Source: Pontibacter kalidii
GTDB taxonomy: Bacteria; Bacteroidota; Bacteroidia; Cytophagales; Hymenobacteraceae
Direction: 5' to 3'
Length of the DNA stretch: 64,000 nucleotides
NCBI RefSeq assembly: GCF_026278245.1
Contig: NZ_CP111079.1
Location: 1,428,501 to 1,492,500, forward strand
The notes under the pieces: generated by a model
Told to the model about the DNA's origin: nothing
The model's input: the letters and a program-made list of their open reading frames with translations, nothing else
Databases searched by the model: none
Made by a program: the position numbers and the translations under genes
Shown: positions 8,609 through 16,122 of the stretch, in pieces
How positions within the stretch are numbered: the stretch's first letter is position 1
How the letters are laid out: the number at the start of each line of letters is the position of its first letter

Positions 8609-8666
8609 GCCCTAAAGTATAAAGGCCCGTGCTGTAGCTACAGCACGGGCCTTTATACTTTAGGGC
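8609..8666. terminator. 58-bp perfect palindrome, bidirectional terminator
   Basis: The two 29-bp arms (8609-8637 and 8638-8666) are exact reverse complements with no spacer. The centre is GTAGCTAC, the middle is GC-rich (GGCCCGTGCTG) and the outer part is the AGTATAAA motif, so each strand has an A-tract before the stem and a T-rich tail after it. It lies between the convergent copy 3 and FKBP genes and would stop transcription from both sides. Confidence 0.8.
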
Positions 8667-8675
8667 TTGCCGAGG

Positions 8676-9275
8676 TTATTTCACCTGCAGTAGCTCCACG
8701 TCGAAGATCAGCGTAGAGTTTGGCCCGATTACGTCGCCGGCGCCTTGCGCTCCGTATGCCAGCTCTGCCGGTATAAAGAGTCTCCACTTGGCGCCTTCCT
8801 TCATTTTCTGCAGCGCCTCTGTCCAGCCCGCTATCACGCCGTTTACCGGGAAAGTGGCCGGCTGCCCGCGCTCATAAGACGAGTCGAAGGTGGTGCCGTC
8901 GATCAAAGTGCCATGGTAATGGGTGGTAACTGTATCGGAGGCCGACGGAGATTTGCCCGTTCCTTCCTTCAGCACCATGTATTGCAGGCCGCTTGGCAGC
9001 GTCTGTACACCTTCCTTGTTCTTGTTATCAGCCAGAAACTGTTCGCCGGCCTGCTTGTTGGCAGTGCCCGATGCGTTCTGCTTCTGCGACATTTCCTGCT
9101 GCAGCGCCATCATAGCCTCCTGTACCTCCTGCTGCGACAGCGCGGAAGGGGTGCCAGCCTGCACATCTTTCAGCCCTTTCATAAACGACTCGGCCTCCAC
9201 CTCAATGCCTTGTTTCTTCAGGTTGGTAGCCATGTCGCGGCCAATGATGTAGCTGATTTTTTCTTTTAAATCCAT
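8676..9275 (-). CDS. FKBP-type peptidyl-prolyl cis-trans isomerase
   Basis: A 199-residue Mip/FklB-like isomerase that speeds cis-trans isomerisation of Xaa-Pro bonds during folding. It has an N-terminal helical dimerisation region (about 1-85, starting MDLKEKISYIIG) and an FKBP domain (about 95-199) with GLQYMVLKEGTG, GTTFDSSYERG and the C-terminal PNSTLIFDVELL. No signal peptide was seen, so it is probably cytoplasmic. A GTG seven codons upstream (9296) is possible, but the ATG at 9275 matches the usual family start. A consensus promoter lies at 9342-9372, which would give a leader of about 60 nt. Confidence 0.9.
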   Translation of the reverse strand: MDLKEKISYIIGRDMATNLKKQGIEVEAESFMKGLKDVQAGTPSALSQQEVQEAMMALQQEMSQKQNASGTANKQAGEQFLADNKNKEGVQTLPSGLQYMVLKEGTGKSPSASDTVTTHYHGTLIDGTTFDSSYERGQPATFPVNGVIAGWTEALQKMKEGAKWRLFIPAELAYGAQGAGDVIGPNSTLIFDVELLQVK

Positions 9276-9341
9276 AGTATGCGGTTTTGCACCCACTGGT
9301 GCGGTTTAGTATGAAAGTTTAGCCCTTCCGGGCTTGTGGTA

Positions 9342-9372
9342 CAAAGCTACTGTTTTTCGGCCCGATGCCAAA
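9342..9372 (-). promoter_or_regulatory. Consensus Bacteroidota promoter for the FKBP gene
   Basis: On the - strand, TTTG (9369-9372) is followed by 19 nt and TAGCTTTG (9342-9349). This matches the TTTG-N19-TAnnTTTG sigma consensus known from Bacteroides and Flavobacterium. Confidence 0.7.
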
Positions 9373-9412
9373 AGCAGCGGCGGTTAGCTTACCCGGCCAC
9401 GCTTATAGACGA

Positions 9413-9450
9413 ACAGGGCTACCTCTTATTAGGAAGTAGCCCTGTTGTTT
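9413..9450. terminator. Stem-loop, possible terminator
   Basis: A 10-bp perfect stem ACAGGGCTAC / GTAGCCCTGT (9413-9422 with 9436-9445) with a 13-nt loop. The T-rich tail (TGTTTTATT) is on the + side, yet no + strand gene precedes it. On the - strand it follows the small gene at 9484-9615 but lacks a T-run. Confidence 0.45.
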
Positions 9451-9483
9451 TATTACAAGTGGTTACAGGTACATATGATATGG

Positions 9484-9615
9484 TTACAAGTACATATGAT
9501 AATCTTCGTCTTTCATATCAAGACGAATGTCTGCCGAAGTAAGCCAGTTTCTCAGAACTAGCGCTACCGAGGTGCTCAGCAGAAGCACCGACGAAATGGA
9601 TGCGAACTGTCTCAT
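9484..9615 (-). CDS. 43-residue putative single-pass membrane protein with acidic tail
   Basis: An ATG at 9615 opens a 43-codon frame. It encodes a short basic start (MRQF), one hydrophobic segment at residues 6-21, then a charged tail with DMKDEDYHMYL at the C-terminus. The design is the same as the 49-residue product at 12214-12363, which also has one helix and an acidic tail ending in Tyr-Leu. That resemblance is the main support for reality. No ribosome binding site is visible; the purine-rich AAGGAGG at this position is on the other strand. The function is unknown. Confidence 0.45.
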   Translation of the reverse strand: MRQFASISSVLLLSTSVALVLRNWLTSADIRLDMKDEDYHMYL

Positions 9616-9878
9616 AATAGTAAGGAGGTAAAGGGTTAGACTTGCTTCTAGAAACGCGTTTCTGCCGTTAAGGTTACCCTGCTGGATAACTTATACATTA
9701 GTAGTTTGTTATGCTTCTGTTAACACGATTTTTGGCAGGAAAAAGGATCTTAATTTGAAATAGAAGTATACCAGGTGGCCTTGGTAAAATATAAATTATT
9801 TCTTTCCGCATGCGTCGGGGAGAGCTTGCCCAGAAATATCTGTGCAGCATTAGCTGGCTTTTATTGAAAAGATTCGCA

Positions 9879-9886
9879 TAACTTTG
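9879..9886 (+). promoter_or_regulatory. Bacteroidota -7 promoter element
   Basis: TAACTTTG matches TAnnTTTG. The nearest upstream TTG (9864-9866) is only 12 nt away, too close for a standard -33 box, so the promoter is partial. It would place the start of transcription about 255 nt before the glutamate synthase gene. Confidence 0.4.
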
Positions 9887-9902
9887 CAACCTGAAACACA
9901 AA

Positions 9903-10049
9903 ATGCATCCACTGCGACTACATATTCGCCCTTTTAGTACCTGCGCTTTGCGTGCCGGTATGGTGTCGGCTTCGCACCATCTCTCGCTGTGCGATAAACT
10001 CAACGGTTACTGTCTGCATTTTTACACAACCCCCAAAGACTTTAGCTGA
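9903..10049 (+). CDS. Possible 48-residue leader peptide
   Basis: The first ATG after the -7 element at 9879 opens 48 codons. The peptide is rich in His, Cys and Leu (starting MHPLRLHIRPFSTC) and shows no signal peptide or known domain. It stops 6 nt before the stem-loop at 10055. The position between promoter and hairpin, ahead of an amino-acid metabolism gene, suggests a leader or attenuation role, but a random open frame of this length is quite possible. Confidence 0.2.
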   Translation: MHPLRLHIRPFSTCALRAGMVSASHHLSLCDKLNGYCLHFYTTPKDFS

Positions 10050-10054
10050 TCTGC

Positions 10055-10092
10055 CCAGCGTTGCCGCCTTGCCTTTTTCCCTGTAACGCTGG
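10055..10092 (+). promoter_or_regulatory. Leader stem-loop before glutamate synthase
   Basis: A perfect 8-bp inverted repeat CCAGCGTT / AACGCTGG (10055-10062, 10085-10092) encloses a pyrimidine-rich 22-nt loop. It is not followed by T, so it is more likely a leader structure than a simple terminator. Confidence 0.35.
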
Positions 10093-10152
10093 ACCCCATG
10101 CCTTAGTCTTCTCCCAATAGTTCTAACATCAGTATCCTATTCCTTATATTTT

Positions 10153-11709
10153 ATGGCAACGACTATTAGCGTCAGGCGCACGTTTTCATACGTGTTAGTA
10201 AGTGCTTACTTAGTTACGCTTTTTTTATCCATTTTCGATAGGCAAATGCTCTGGCTGCTGCTGTTACTGGGGCCGCTGCACCTGGTGTACCTGTATAACA
10301 TCCGGCAGGCAAAGCACACTCTGCTGCGCAACTACCCGCTGGTGGGGTACCTGCGCTACTTCTTCGAAAGTATTCGGCCGGAGTTCCGGCAGTATTTTTT
10401 TGAGTCCGACACCGACGGCAAGCCTTTTAGCCGGCGCCAGCGGTCCATCGTGTACCAGCGCGCCAAGAACCAGCGGCAGACGGTGCCGTTCGGAATGCAC
10501 AGCAACAGCCTGGAGGTAGGCTACGAATGGATTGCCCATACCATGTTCCCGGTGCACGTAAAGGTGGAGGACCTGCGTGTAACCGTGGGCAGCAGTCGCT
10601 GTAAGCAACCCTACAGCGCCAGCATCTATAACATTTCGGCCATGAGCTACGGCTCCCTGAGCAAGACCGCCGTGACGGCCCTAAGCGCAGGCGCCAAACT
10701 GGGCGGCTTTGCCCACAACACCGGCGAGGGCGGCGTTAGCCCGTTCCACATAGAAGGGGGCGGCGACCTGATCTGGCAGATTGGCACGGGCTACTTCGGC
10801 TGCCGCGACAAAAACGGCAATTTCTCGGAGGACTTGTTCCGGGAGCAGGTGGCGCATCCGCATATAAAGATGGTGGAGATAAAGCTGTCGCAGGGCGCCA
10901 AGCCGGGGCACGGCGGTATACTGCCAGCCGCCAAGAACACGCCTGAGATAGCGGCCATCCGGAAAGTGGAGCCGTATACAACGGTCGCCTCGCCTCCTTC
11001 GCATTCCGCTTTCAAAGATCAATTTACTTTGTTACTTTACATCGAGAAACTGCGCGTGCTCTCGGAGGGAAAACCTATCGGAATAAAACTATGTATTGGT
11101 AATAAGCAGGAGTTTGAGCGCCTGTGCCAGGAGATGATGCACAACCGCATCTACCCGGACTTCATCACCATCGATGGGGCGGAAGGGGGCACGGGAGCCG
11201 CACCGCTGGAGTTTACCGATAGCCTGGGCATGCCGCTCTACGATGCCTTGGCCTTTGCCCAGAGCACGCTCCGCAAGTATGGCCTGCGTGAGGAGATCAA
11301 GCTGGTCGCTGCCGGAAAGATCATTACAGGCGTGGATATCATCAAAGCTGTGTCGCTGGGGGCAGATATCTGCTACAGCGCAAGGGGGATGATGTTCGCC
11401 TTAGGCTGCATCCAGGCGCTGCAGTGCGACTCTGGCCGCTGCCCGGTGGGTATCGCCACGCAGGACAAGAACCTATACCAGGGACTGGATGTGGCGGATA
11501 AGCGCGTGCGCGTGGCCAACTTCCATGGCAACACTATCAAGTCTACGATAGAGGTAATGGAGGCCTGCGGTTTTAATAGTATCAACAGCATTACGCCAGA
11601 CAAAATCTTCCGGCGCGTGGAGCAGGGCAGAAACATGAGCTTTAAAGAGTTATACTTTCCAAAGAGCCAGGCGGCCAGCAACATCACTAGAAACTATGTA
11701 TTAAACTGA
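10153..11709 (+). CDS. Membrane-anchored FMN-binding glutamate synthase family protein
   Basis: A 518-residue member of the FMN-binding glutamate synthase family, corresponding to the FMN/2-iminoglutarate barrel of GltB. Two hydrophobic segments at about 9-24 and 29-46 anchor it to the membrane. The barrel runs from about 100 to 500 and shows IKLSQGAKPGHGG, TIDGAEGGTGAAP, and near the C-terminus CDSGRCPVGIATQ. The N-terminal glutamine amidotransferase and C-terminal beta-helix domains of full GltB are absent, as is a GltD partner. The ammonia source and electron donor are therefore unknown, and strict glutamate synthase activity is not certain. It ends 1 bp before the Rnk-like gene, so the two are co-transcribed. 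Confidence 0.85.
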   Translation: MATTISVRRTFSYVLVSAYLVTLFLSIFDRQMLWLLLLLGPLHLVYLYNIRQAKHTLLRNYPLVGYLRYFFESIRPEFRQYFFESDTDGKPFSRRQRSIVYQRAKNQRQTVPFGMHSNSLEVGYEWIAHTMFPVHVKVEDLRVTVGSSRCKQPYSASIYNISAMSYGSLSKTAVTALSAGAKLGGFAHNTGEGGVSPFHIEGGGDLIWQIGTGYFGCRDKNGNFSEDLFREQVAHPHIKMVEIKLSQGAKPGHGGILPAAKNTPEIAAIRKVEPYTTVASPPSHSAFKDQFTLLLYIEKLRVLSEGKPIGIKLCIGNKQEFERLCQEMMHNRIYPDFITIDGAEGGTGAAPLEFTDSLGMPLYDALAFAQSTLRKYGLREEIKLVAAGKIITGVDIIKAVSLGADICYSARGMMFALGCIQALQCDSGRCPVGIATQDKNLYQGLDVADKRVRVANFHGNTIKSTIEVMEACGFNSINSITPDKIFRRVEQGRNMSFKELYFPKSQAASNITRNYVLN

Positions 11710-11710
11710 T

Positions 11711-12121
11711 ATGGAAAACATAATTTATCTAACGGAGCTTGATTATAAGCGTCTTATAGACCTGATTCAGGCGCATCGGCAGGGTAATGCACCTGCTGCA
11801 AACATTGGCAAATTGGGGGAGGAACTGAAGCGCGCCAAGCGTGTACCTTCCGAGGAAATCCCGGCGAATGTCATCACGATGAACTCCCGTGTGCTGCTGA
11901 AGGACCTGCAGGGCGGCAAAGAGCTGGAAATAACGCTGGTGTACCCGAAGGATGCCGATATCAATGCCCGCAAGATATCCATTTTCGCCCCGGTGGGCAC
12001 GGCTATTCTAGGCTGTAAGGAAGGAGACGTGGTGGAGTGGCCGGTTCCATCGGGCACCATCAACTATAAAATTGAGAAGGTTACCTATCAGCCGGAAGCT
12101 TCCGGCAACTATAATTTGTAA
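11711..12121 (+). CDS. GreA/GreB-family (Rnk-like) elongation factor
   Basis: A 136-residue protein with the C-terminal FKBP-like domain of GreA/GreB and Rnk (about 45-128: MNSRVLLKDLQ, ISIFAPVGTAILG, GTINYKIEKV). Its short N-terminal helix pair is much shorter than the Gre coiled coil. This matches the Rnk group, which binds RNA polymerase near the secondary channel but lacks transcript-cleavage ability. The old name 'regulator of nucleoside diphosphate kinase' reflects genetics, not mechanism. It directly follows the glutamate synthase gene and is closed by a 13-bp stem at 12141. Confidence 0.82.
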   Translation: MENIIYLTELDYKRLIDLIQAHRQGNAPAANIGKLGEELKRAKRVPSEEIPANVITMNSRVLLKDLQGGKELEITLVYPKDADINARKISIFAPVGTAILGCKEGDVVEWPVPSGTINYKIEKVTYQPEASGNYNL

Positions 12122-12140
12122 ACCCTTTATCTCTTTACGC

Positions 12141-12177
12141 AAAGAGCCCGCTGTACCTGGAGTGCAGCGGGCTCTTT
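12141..12177. terminator. Stem-loop between convergent genes
   Basis: A perfect 13-bp stem (AAAGAGCCCGCTG with its complement, 12141-12153 and 12165-12177) with an 11-nt loop. Its own ends supply the T-rich tail on either strand. It serves the Rnk-like gene and possibly the small gene at 12214. Confidence 0.75.
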
Positions 12178-12213
12178 CATGTTAAAGTAAAGTATAAAGT
12201 CTAGGAAAAGCGC

Positions 12214-12363
12214 TTAGAGGTAATCTTCGCTGTCTTCGTCGTAGGTATCAAACTCAAAGTCCTTCTCATCGAAGCTGTTATTTACCAGCAGGTAGGCTGC
12301 TGCACCGATCAGAAGTACGGTACCCAGTAAAAGCATCAGCGGAGCAGTATCAGGTTTATTCAT
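12214..12363 (-). CDS. 49-residue single-pass membrane protein with acidic tail
   Basis: The ATG at 12363 opens 49 codons: a short polar N-terminus (MNKPDTAP), one hydrophobic helix at residues 9-26, then a strongly acidic C-terminus with many Asp and Glu ending in EDYL. The product at 9484-9615 has the same plan, and both lie beside the glutamate synthase/Rnk unit. The reading frame uses ordinary GC-rich codons. The function is unknown. Tiny membrane proteins of this type often modulate larger membrane complexes, but nothing here shows a partner. Confidence 0.55.
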   Translation of the reverse strand: MNKPDTAPLMLLLGTVLLIGAAAYLLVNNSFDEKDFEFDTYDEDSEDYL

Positions 12364-12457
12364 AAGTATAAGCATGAGGTTTTAAGCTTATATCTACGGA
12401 AGACAGCCGATGCGGATGTTACGGAGCCGTTAATTTCACGCAACGCACACCTAAAAA

Positions 12458-12490
12458 GAAAAGCCGGACCATGGGGCCCGGCTTTATACT
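12458..12490 (-). terminator. Terminator of icmF
   Basis: The stem AAAGCCGG / CCGGCTTT (12460-12467 with 12478-12485) has a 10-nt loop. On the - strand it is followed by TTCTTTTTAG. TTTATACT copies (from 12483) lie on the gene-proximal side. Confidence 0.75.
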
Positions 12491-12510
12491 TTATACTTTG
12501 AAAGTATGAT

Positions 12511-15500
12511 TTACATGTTTCTGCGGTACTGACCACCCACCTCAAACAACGCGTTGGTGATCTGCCCCAGCGAGCAGAACTTCACCGTCTCCATCATCTC
12601 CTCGAAGATGTTACCGTTGTTAATGGCTACCTGCTGAATACGCTTGAGCATTTCGCCAGATCTATCTTCGTTACCTTTTTGCAGCGACTGCAGCATGGCT
12701 ATCTGGTACTGCTTTTCCTCCTCCGTGGCACGGATTACTTCGGTCGGCAGCACGGTAGGAGAGCCTGTAGAAGAAAGGAAGGTGTTTACGCCGATGATCG
12801 GGTATTCGCCGGTATGCTTGAGGGTTTCGTAGTACAAACTCTCCTCCTGAATTTTACCGCGCTGGTACATGGTTTCCATGGCGCCCAGCACACCGCCACG
12901 CTCTGTGATGCGGTCGAACTCTGTCAGTACAGCCTCTTCTACCAGGTCGGTCAGTTCTTCGATGATGAACGAGCCCTGCAGCGGGTTCTCGTTCTTGGCC
13001 AGTCCCAGCTCTCGGTTGATGATCAGCTGAATGGCCATCGCGCGGCGTACCGAAGCCTCGGTGGGTGTGGTAATGGCCTCGTCGTATGCATTGGTATGCA
13101 GCGAGTTACAGTTGTCGTAGATGGCGTACAGCGCCTGCAGCGTGGTGCGGATGTCGTTGAAATCGATTTCCTGCGCGTGCAGCGAACGGCCGGACGTCTG
13201 GATGTGGTACTTGAGCATCTGCGAACGGGCATCCGCGCCATACTTGTGTTTCATCGCCTTCGCCCAGATTCTTCTGGCCACACGGCCAATGACCGCGTAC
13301 TCCGGATCGATGCCGTTGGAGAAGAAGAAACTCAAGTTCGGCGCAAACTTGTTGATGTCCATGCCGCGGCTCACATAGTACTCCACAAACGTAAAGCCGT
13401 TTGCCAGCGTGAAGGCCAGCTGCGAAATCGGGTTGGCACCCGCTTCGGCAATGTGGTAACCGGAGATAGACACCGAGTAGAAGTTACGCACATTCTTGTC
13501 AATGAAGTAGGCTTGTACATCACCCATCAAACGTAGCGAGAACTCCGTGGAGAAGATGCAAGTATTCTGTGCCTGGTCTTCTTTCAGGATATCGGCCTGT
13601 ACGGTGCCGCGTACGGCCGCCAGGGTACGGGTTTTGATCGGCTCGTATACTTCAGCCGGCAGTACCTGATCGCCGGTAACGCCCAGCAGCATCAGACCCA
13701 GGCCATCGTTCCCTTTGGGCAGCTCGCCCTGGTAACTTGGGCGCTCCGTGCCTTTCTCTTTATAAATGGCTTCGATCTTTCGGTTTACTTCCTCTTCGAG
13801 GCCATGCTCTTTGATGTAGAGCTCGCATTGCTGGTCTATGGCGGCGTTCATAAAGAAGCCGGTCAGGATGGCCGCCGGGCCGTTGATGGTCATGGAAACC
13901 GACGTCATCGGATCGGCCAGGTTAAAGCCGGAGTACAGTTTTTTGGCGTCGTCCAGGCAGCAAATGCTTACGCCCGAATTACCGATCTTGCCGTAAATGT
14001 CGGGTCTGAAATCAGGATCTTCGCCGTACAGGGTTACAGAGTCAAAGGCCGTAGAAAGGCGCTTGGCCGGCATCCCCAGGCTCACGTAGTGGAAGCGTCG
14101 GTTCGTACGCTCCGGTCCGCCTTCGCCGGCAAACATACGGGTTGGGTCTTCGCCTTCGCGCTTGAACGGGAACACACCCGCTGTGTAGGGGAATTCGCCC
14201 GGCACGTTCTCCTGCAGGTTCCACTTGAGCAAATCACCCCAGGCCTCGTAGCGCGGCGTAGAAACTTTCGGAATTTGCAGGTGAGAAAGTGACTCGGTGT
14301 GCGTCTTTATCTTCAGCTCTTTGTCACGCACCTTGAACACGTAGAACTCGTTTTTGTAGGCCTGAACTTTGTCTTTCCAGTTTTCCAGGATCTTCTTGTT
14401 CTGTCCGTCCAGGCTCAGTTCTACTTCAGCGTAAGCTTCTTCCAGTTGCTTCACCAAGCGGTCTTTATCGCCAATTTCTATACTTTGAACTGCTTCGATA
14501 GACTTCTTGATGCCGTATAGTTTCTGCGCTACTTCCGCCTGGTCTTTGCTCCACTTGTCGTAGCTGCGGATGGTTTCGGAGATTTCAGACAGGTAGCGCG
14601 TACGGGCAGGGGGGATGATGTACACTTTCTCCGACATTTCCTGCGAAGTATGCAGGTTAGAGTCGAATTCCACACCTGTCTTCTCCGTGATCCTGGACAT
14701 TATGGCACGGTAGAGGCGGTTCATGCCCGGGTCGTTGAATTGAGAAGCAATGGTACCGAAAACCGGAATTTCCTCGTCGCTCGTGTCCCACAGCTGGTGG
14801 TTGCGCTTGTATTGTTTCTTCACATCACGGATGGCATCGAGGGCACCGCGTTTGTCGAATTTATTCAGGGCGATCACGTCGGCAAAGTCGAGCATGTCGA
14901 TCTTTTCGAGCTGGGTGGCGGCACCGTACTCCGGCGTCATCACATACAGGCTCATGTCTGAGTGCTCGATGATCTCGGTGTCAGATTGTCCAATACCGGA
15001 TGTTTCGAGGATGATCAGGTCGAAATCAGCAGCTTTCACGATGTCCACAGCGTCCTGCACGTACTTGCTCAGGGCCAGGTTGCTTTGGCGGGTAGCCAAC
15101 GAACGCATGTACACGCGCTCGTTCGAGATCGAGTTCATACGGATGCGGTCACCCAATAAGGCGCCACCGGTTTTGCGTTTCGAAGGGTCTACCGAAATGA
15201 TGGCAATTTTCTTCTCCGGGAAGTCCAGCAGGAAGCGGCGTACCAGCTCGTCTACCAGCGATGACTTACCTGCACCACCTGTACCCGTGATACCCAACAC
15301 CGGCGTCTTTACTTCTTTCGCCTGCTCTTTTACTTCATCCAGTATGGCTCTGGCTTCTTCCGGGAAATTCTCGGCAGCAGATATCAGGCGGGCAATGGCT
15401 TTCGGGTCTTTATCGCGCAGGTGCTTTAGTTCGCCGTTCAGGTTCTGGCCTGTCGGAAAGTCGCACTTTTGCAGCATGTCGTTGATCATGCCCTGTAAAC

Positions 15501-15897
15501 CCATGGCGCGTCCGTCGTCAGGGGAGTAAATGCGGGCGATGCCGTAGCCGTGCAGTTCTTCGATCTCAGAAGGAAGTATAACACCGCCGCCACCACCGAA
15601 TACGCGGATGTGGCCGCAGCCGCGCTCGTTGAGCAGGTCGTACATGTACTTGAAGTACTCCAGGTGGCCGCCCTGGTAAGAAGTGATGGCAATGGCCTGT
15701 GCGTCTTCCTGTATAGCGCAATCCACAATTTCCTGTACCGAACGGTTGTGGCCCAGGTGTATCACTTCGGCGCCCGAAGCCTGGATGATGCGCCGCATGA
15801 TGTTGATCGCTGCGTCGTGGCCGTCGAACAAGGAAGCCGCTGTCACGATACGGATATGGTTGACCGGCTTATATGGTTCTACTGTAGTAAGTTGCAT
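12511..15897 (-). CDS. icmF: Fused isobutyryl-CoA mutase
   Basis: An 1128-residue fusion of the three parts needed for coenzyme B12 acyl-CoA isomerisation. The N-terminal cobalamin-binding domain (about 12-145) has the lower-ligand motif region LFDGHDAA (D25, H27). The central MeaB-like G-protein chaperone has the P-loop GTGGAGKS at 205-212. The C-terminal methylmalonyl-CoA-mutase-type barrel runs from about 560 to 1100. IcmF enzymes interconvert isobutyryl-CoA and n-butyryl-CoA, some also isovaleryl and pivalyl-CoA, and the GTPase domain protects cofactor loading. The FPFKR segment carries Phe where methylmalonyl-CoA mutases carry Tyr, which fits an IcmF assignment. Upstream it faces lepA across 225 bp. 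No B12 riboswitch was seen. Confidence 0.93.
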   Translation of the reverse strand: MQLTTVEPYKPVNHIRIVTAASLFDGHDAAINIMRRIIQASGAEVIHLGHNRSVQEIVDCAIQEDAQAIAITSYQGGHLEYFKYMYDLLNERGCGHIRVFGGGGGVILPSEIEELHGYGIARIYSPDDGRAMGLQGMINDMLQKCDFPTGQNLNGELKHLRDKDPKAIARLISAAENFPEEARAILDEVKEQAKEVKTPVLGITGTGGAGKSSLVDELVRRFLLDFPEKKIAIISVDPSKRKTGGALLGDRIRMNSISNERVYMRSLATRQSNLALSKYVQDAVDIVKAADFDLIILETSGIGQSDTEIIEHSDMSLYVMTPEYGAATQLEKIDMLDFADVIALNKFDKRGALDAIRDVKKQYKRNHQLWDTSDEEIPVFGTIASQFNDPGMNRLYRAIMSRITEKTGVEFDSNLHTSQEMSEKVYIIPPARTRYLSEISETIRSYDKWSKDQAEVAQKLYGIKKSIEAVQSIEIGDKDRLVKQLEEAYAEVELSLDGQNKKILENWKDKVQAYKNEFYVFKVRDKELKIKTHTESLSHLQIPKVSTPRYEAWGDLLKWNLQENVPGEFPYTAGVFPFKREGEDPTRMFAGEGGPERTNRRFHYVSLGMPAKRLSTAFDSVTLYGEDPDFRPDIYGKIGNSGVSICCLDDAKKLYSGFNLADPMTSVSMTINGPAAILTGFFMNAAIDQQCELYIKEHGLEEEVNRKIEAIYKEKGTERPSYQGELPKGNDGLGLMLLGVTGDQVLPAEVYEPIKTRTLAAVRGTVQADILKEDQAQNTCIFSTEFSLRLMGDVQAYFIDKNVRNFYSVSISGYHIAEAGANPISQLAFTLANGFTFVEYYVSRGMDINKFAPNLSFFFSNGIDPEYAVIGRVARRIWAKAMKHKYGADARSQMLKYHIQTSGRSLHAQEIDFNDIRTTLQALYAIYDNCNSLHTNAYDEAITTPTEASVRRAMAIQLIINRELGLAKNENPLQGSFIIEELTDLVEEAVLTEFDRITERGGVLGAMETMYQRGKIQEESLYYETLKHTGEYPIIGVNTFLSSTGSPTVLPTEVIRATEEEKQYQIAMLQSLQKGNEDRSGEMLKRIQQVAINNGNIFEEMMETVKFCSLGQITNALFEVGGQYRRNM

Positions 15898-15949
15898 ACT
15901 TAGATAAACAAGTTTTTTTCCAGATTTGATGCGAATATAGGCATTTTTA

Positions 15950-16067
15950 GGCTAAGATTTATAGGATTGCCGCAATGGCAGGATTTGCCCGGTGGATAGC
16001 AGATGTCTTTCGTCGTGCCTCAGGCAACACAACAATCTATACTTGTCCCCTTATATAAATCTTAGCC
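15950..16067. repeat. 14-bp perfect inverted repeat bracketing 90 bp
   Basis: GGCTAAGATTTATA (15950-15963) and its exact complement (16054-16067) lie in the icmF/lepA divergent region. The enclosed 90 bp contain smaller palindromes (ATTGCC..GGCA, GCCTcAGGC). It could be an operator pair, a structured RNA or a small MITE; no target-site duplication is obvious. Confidence 0.5.
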
Positions 16068-16096
16068 GTAAGGCAGCAACAAACGCACATTCTTCT

Positions 16097-16104
16097 TAAC
16101 TTTG
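16097..16104 (+). promoter_or_regulatory. -7 promoter element for lepA
   Basis: TAACTTTG matches TAnnTTTG and lies 18 nt before the lepA ATG. That gives a leader of roughly 12-14 nt. No clear -33 element. Confidence 0.5.
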
Positions 16105-16122
16105 TTTTTCGTATAGATATTT

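Larger units (their letters stand above)
9616..10152. other. Long leader region of the glutamate synthase operon
   Basis: A gene-poor 537-bp stretch. It holds a -7 promoter element (9879-9886), a possible 48-codon leader frame (9903-10049), and a stem-loop (10055-10092) just before the glutamate synthase start at 10153. The part before 9850 shows nothing recognisable; the 101-codon - strand frame across it has no family features and an unusual composition. Confidence 0.4.

Noticed and set aside
9698..10003. 101-codon - strand frame in the glutamate synthase leader
   Set aside because: Arg/Cys-scattered composition, no signal or domain, and it runs against the promoter and leader signals on the + strand.
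15898..16122. Cobalamin riboswitch upstream of icmF
   Set aside because: No B12-box-like sequence on the - strand; the region is only 225 bp and shared with lepA.
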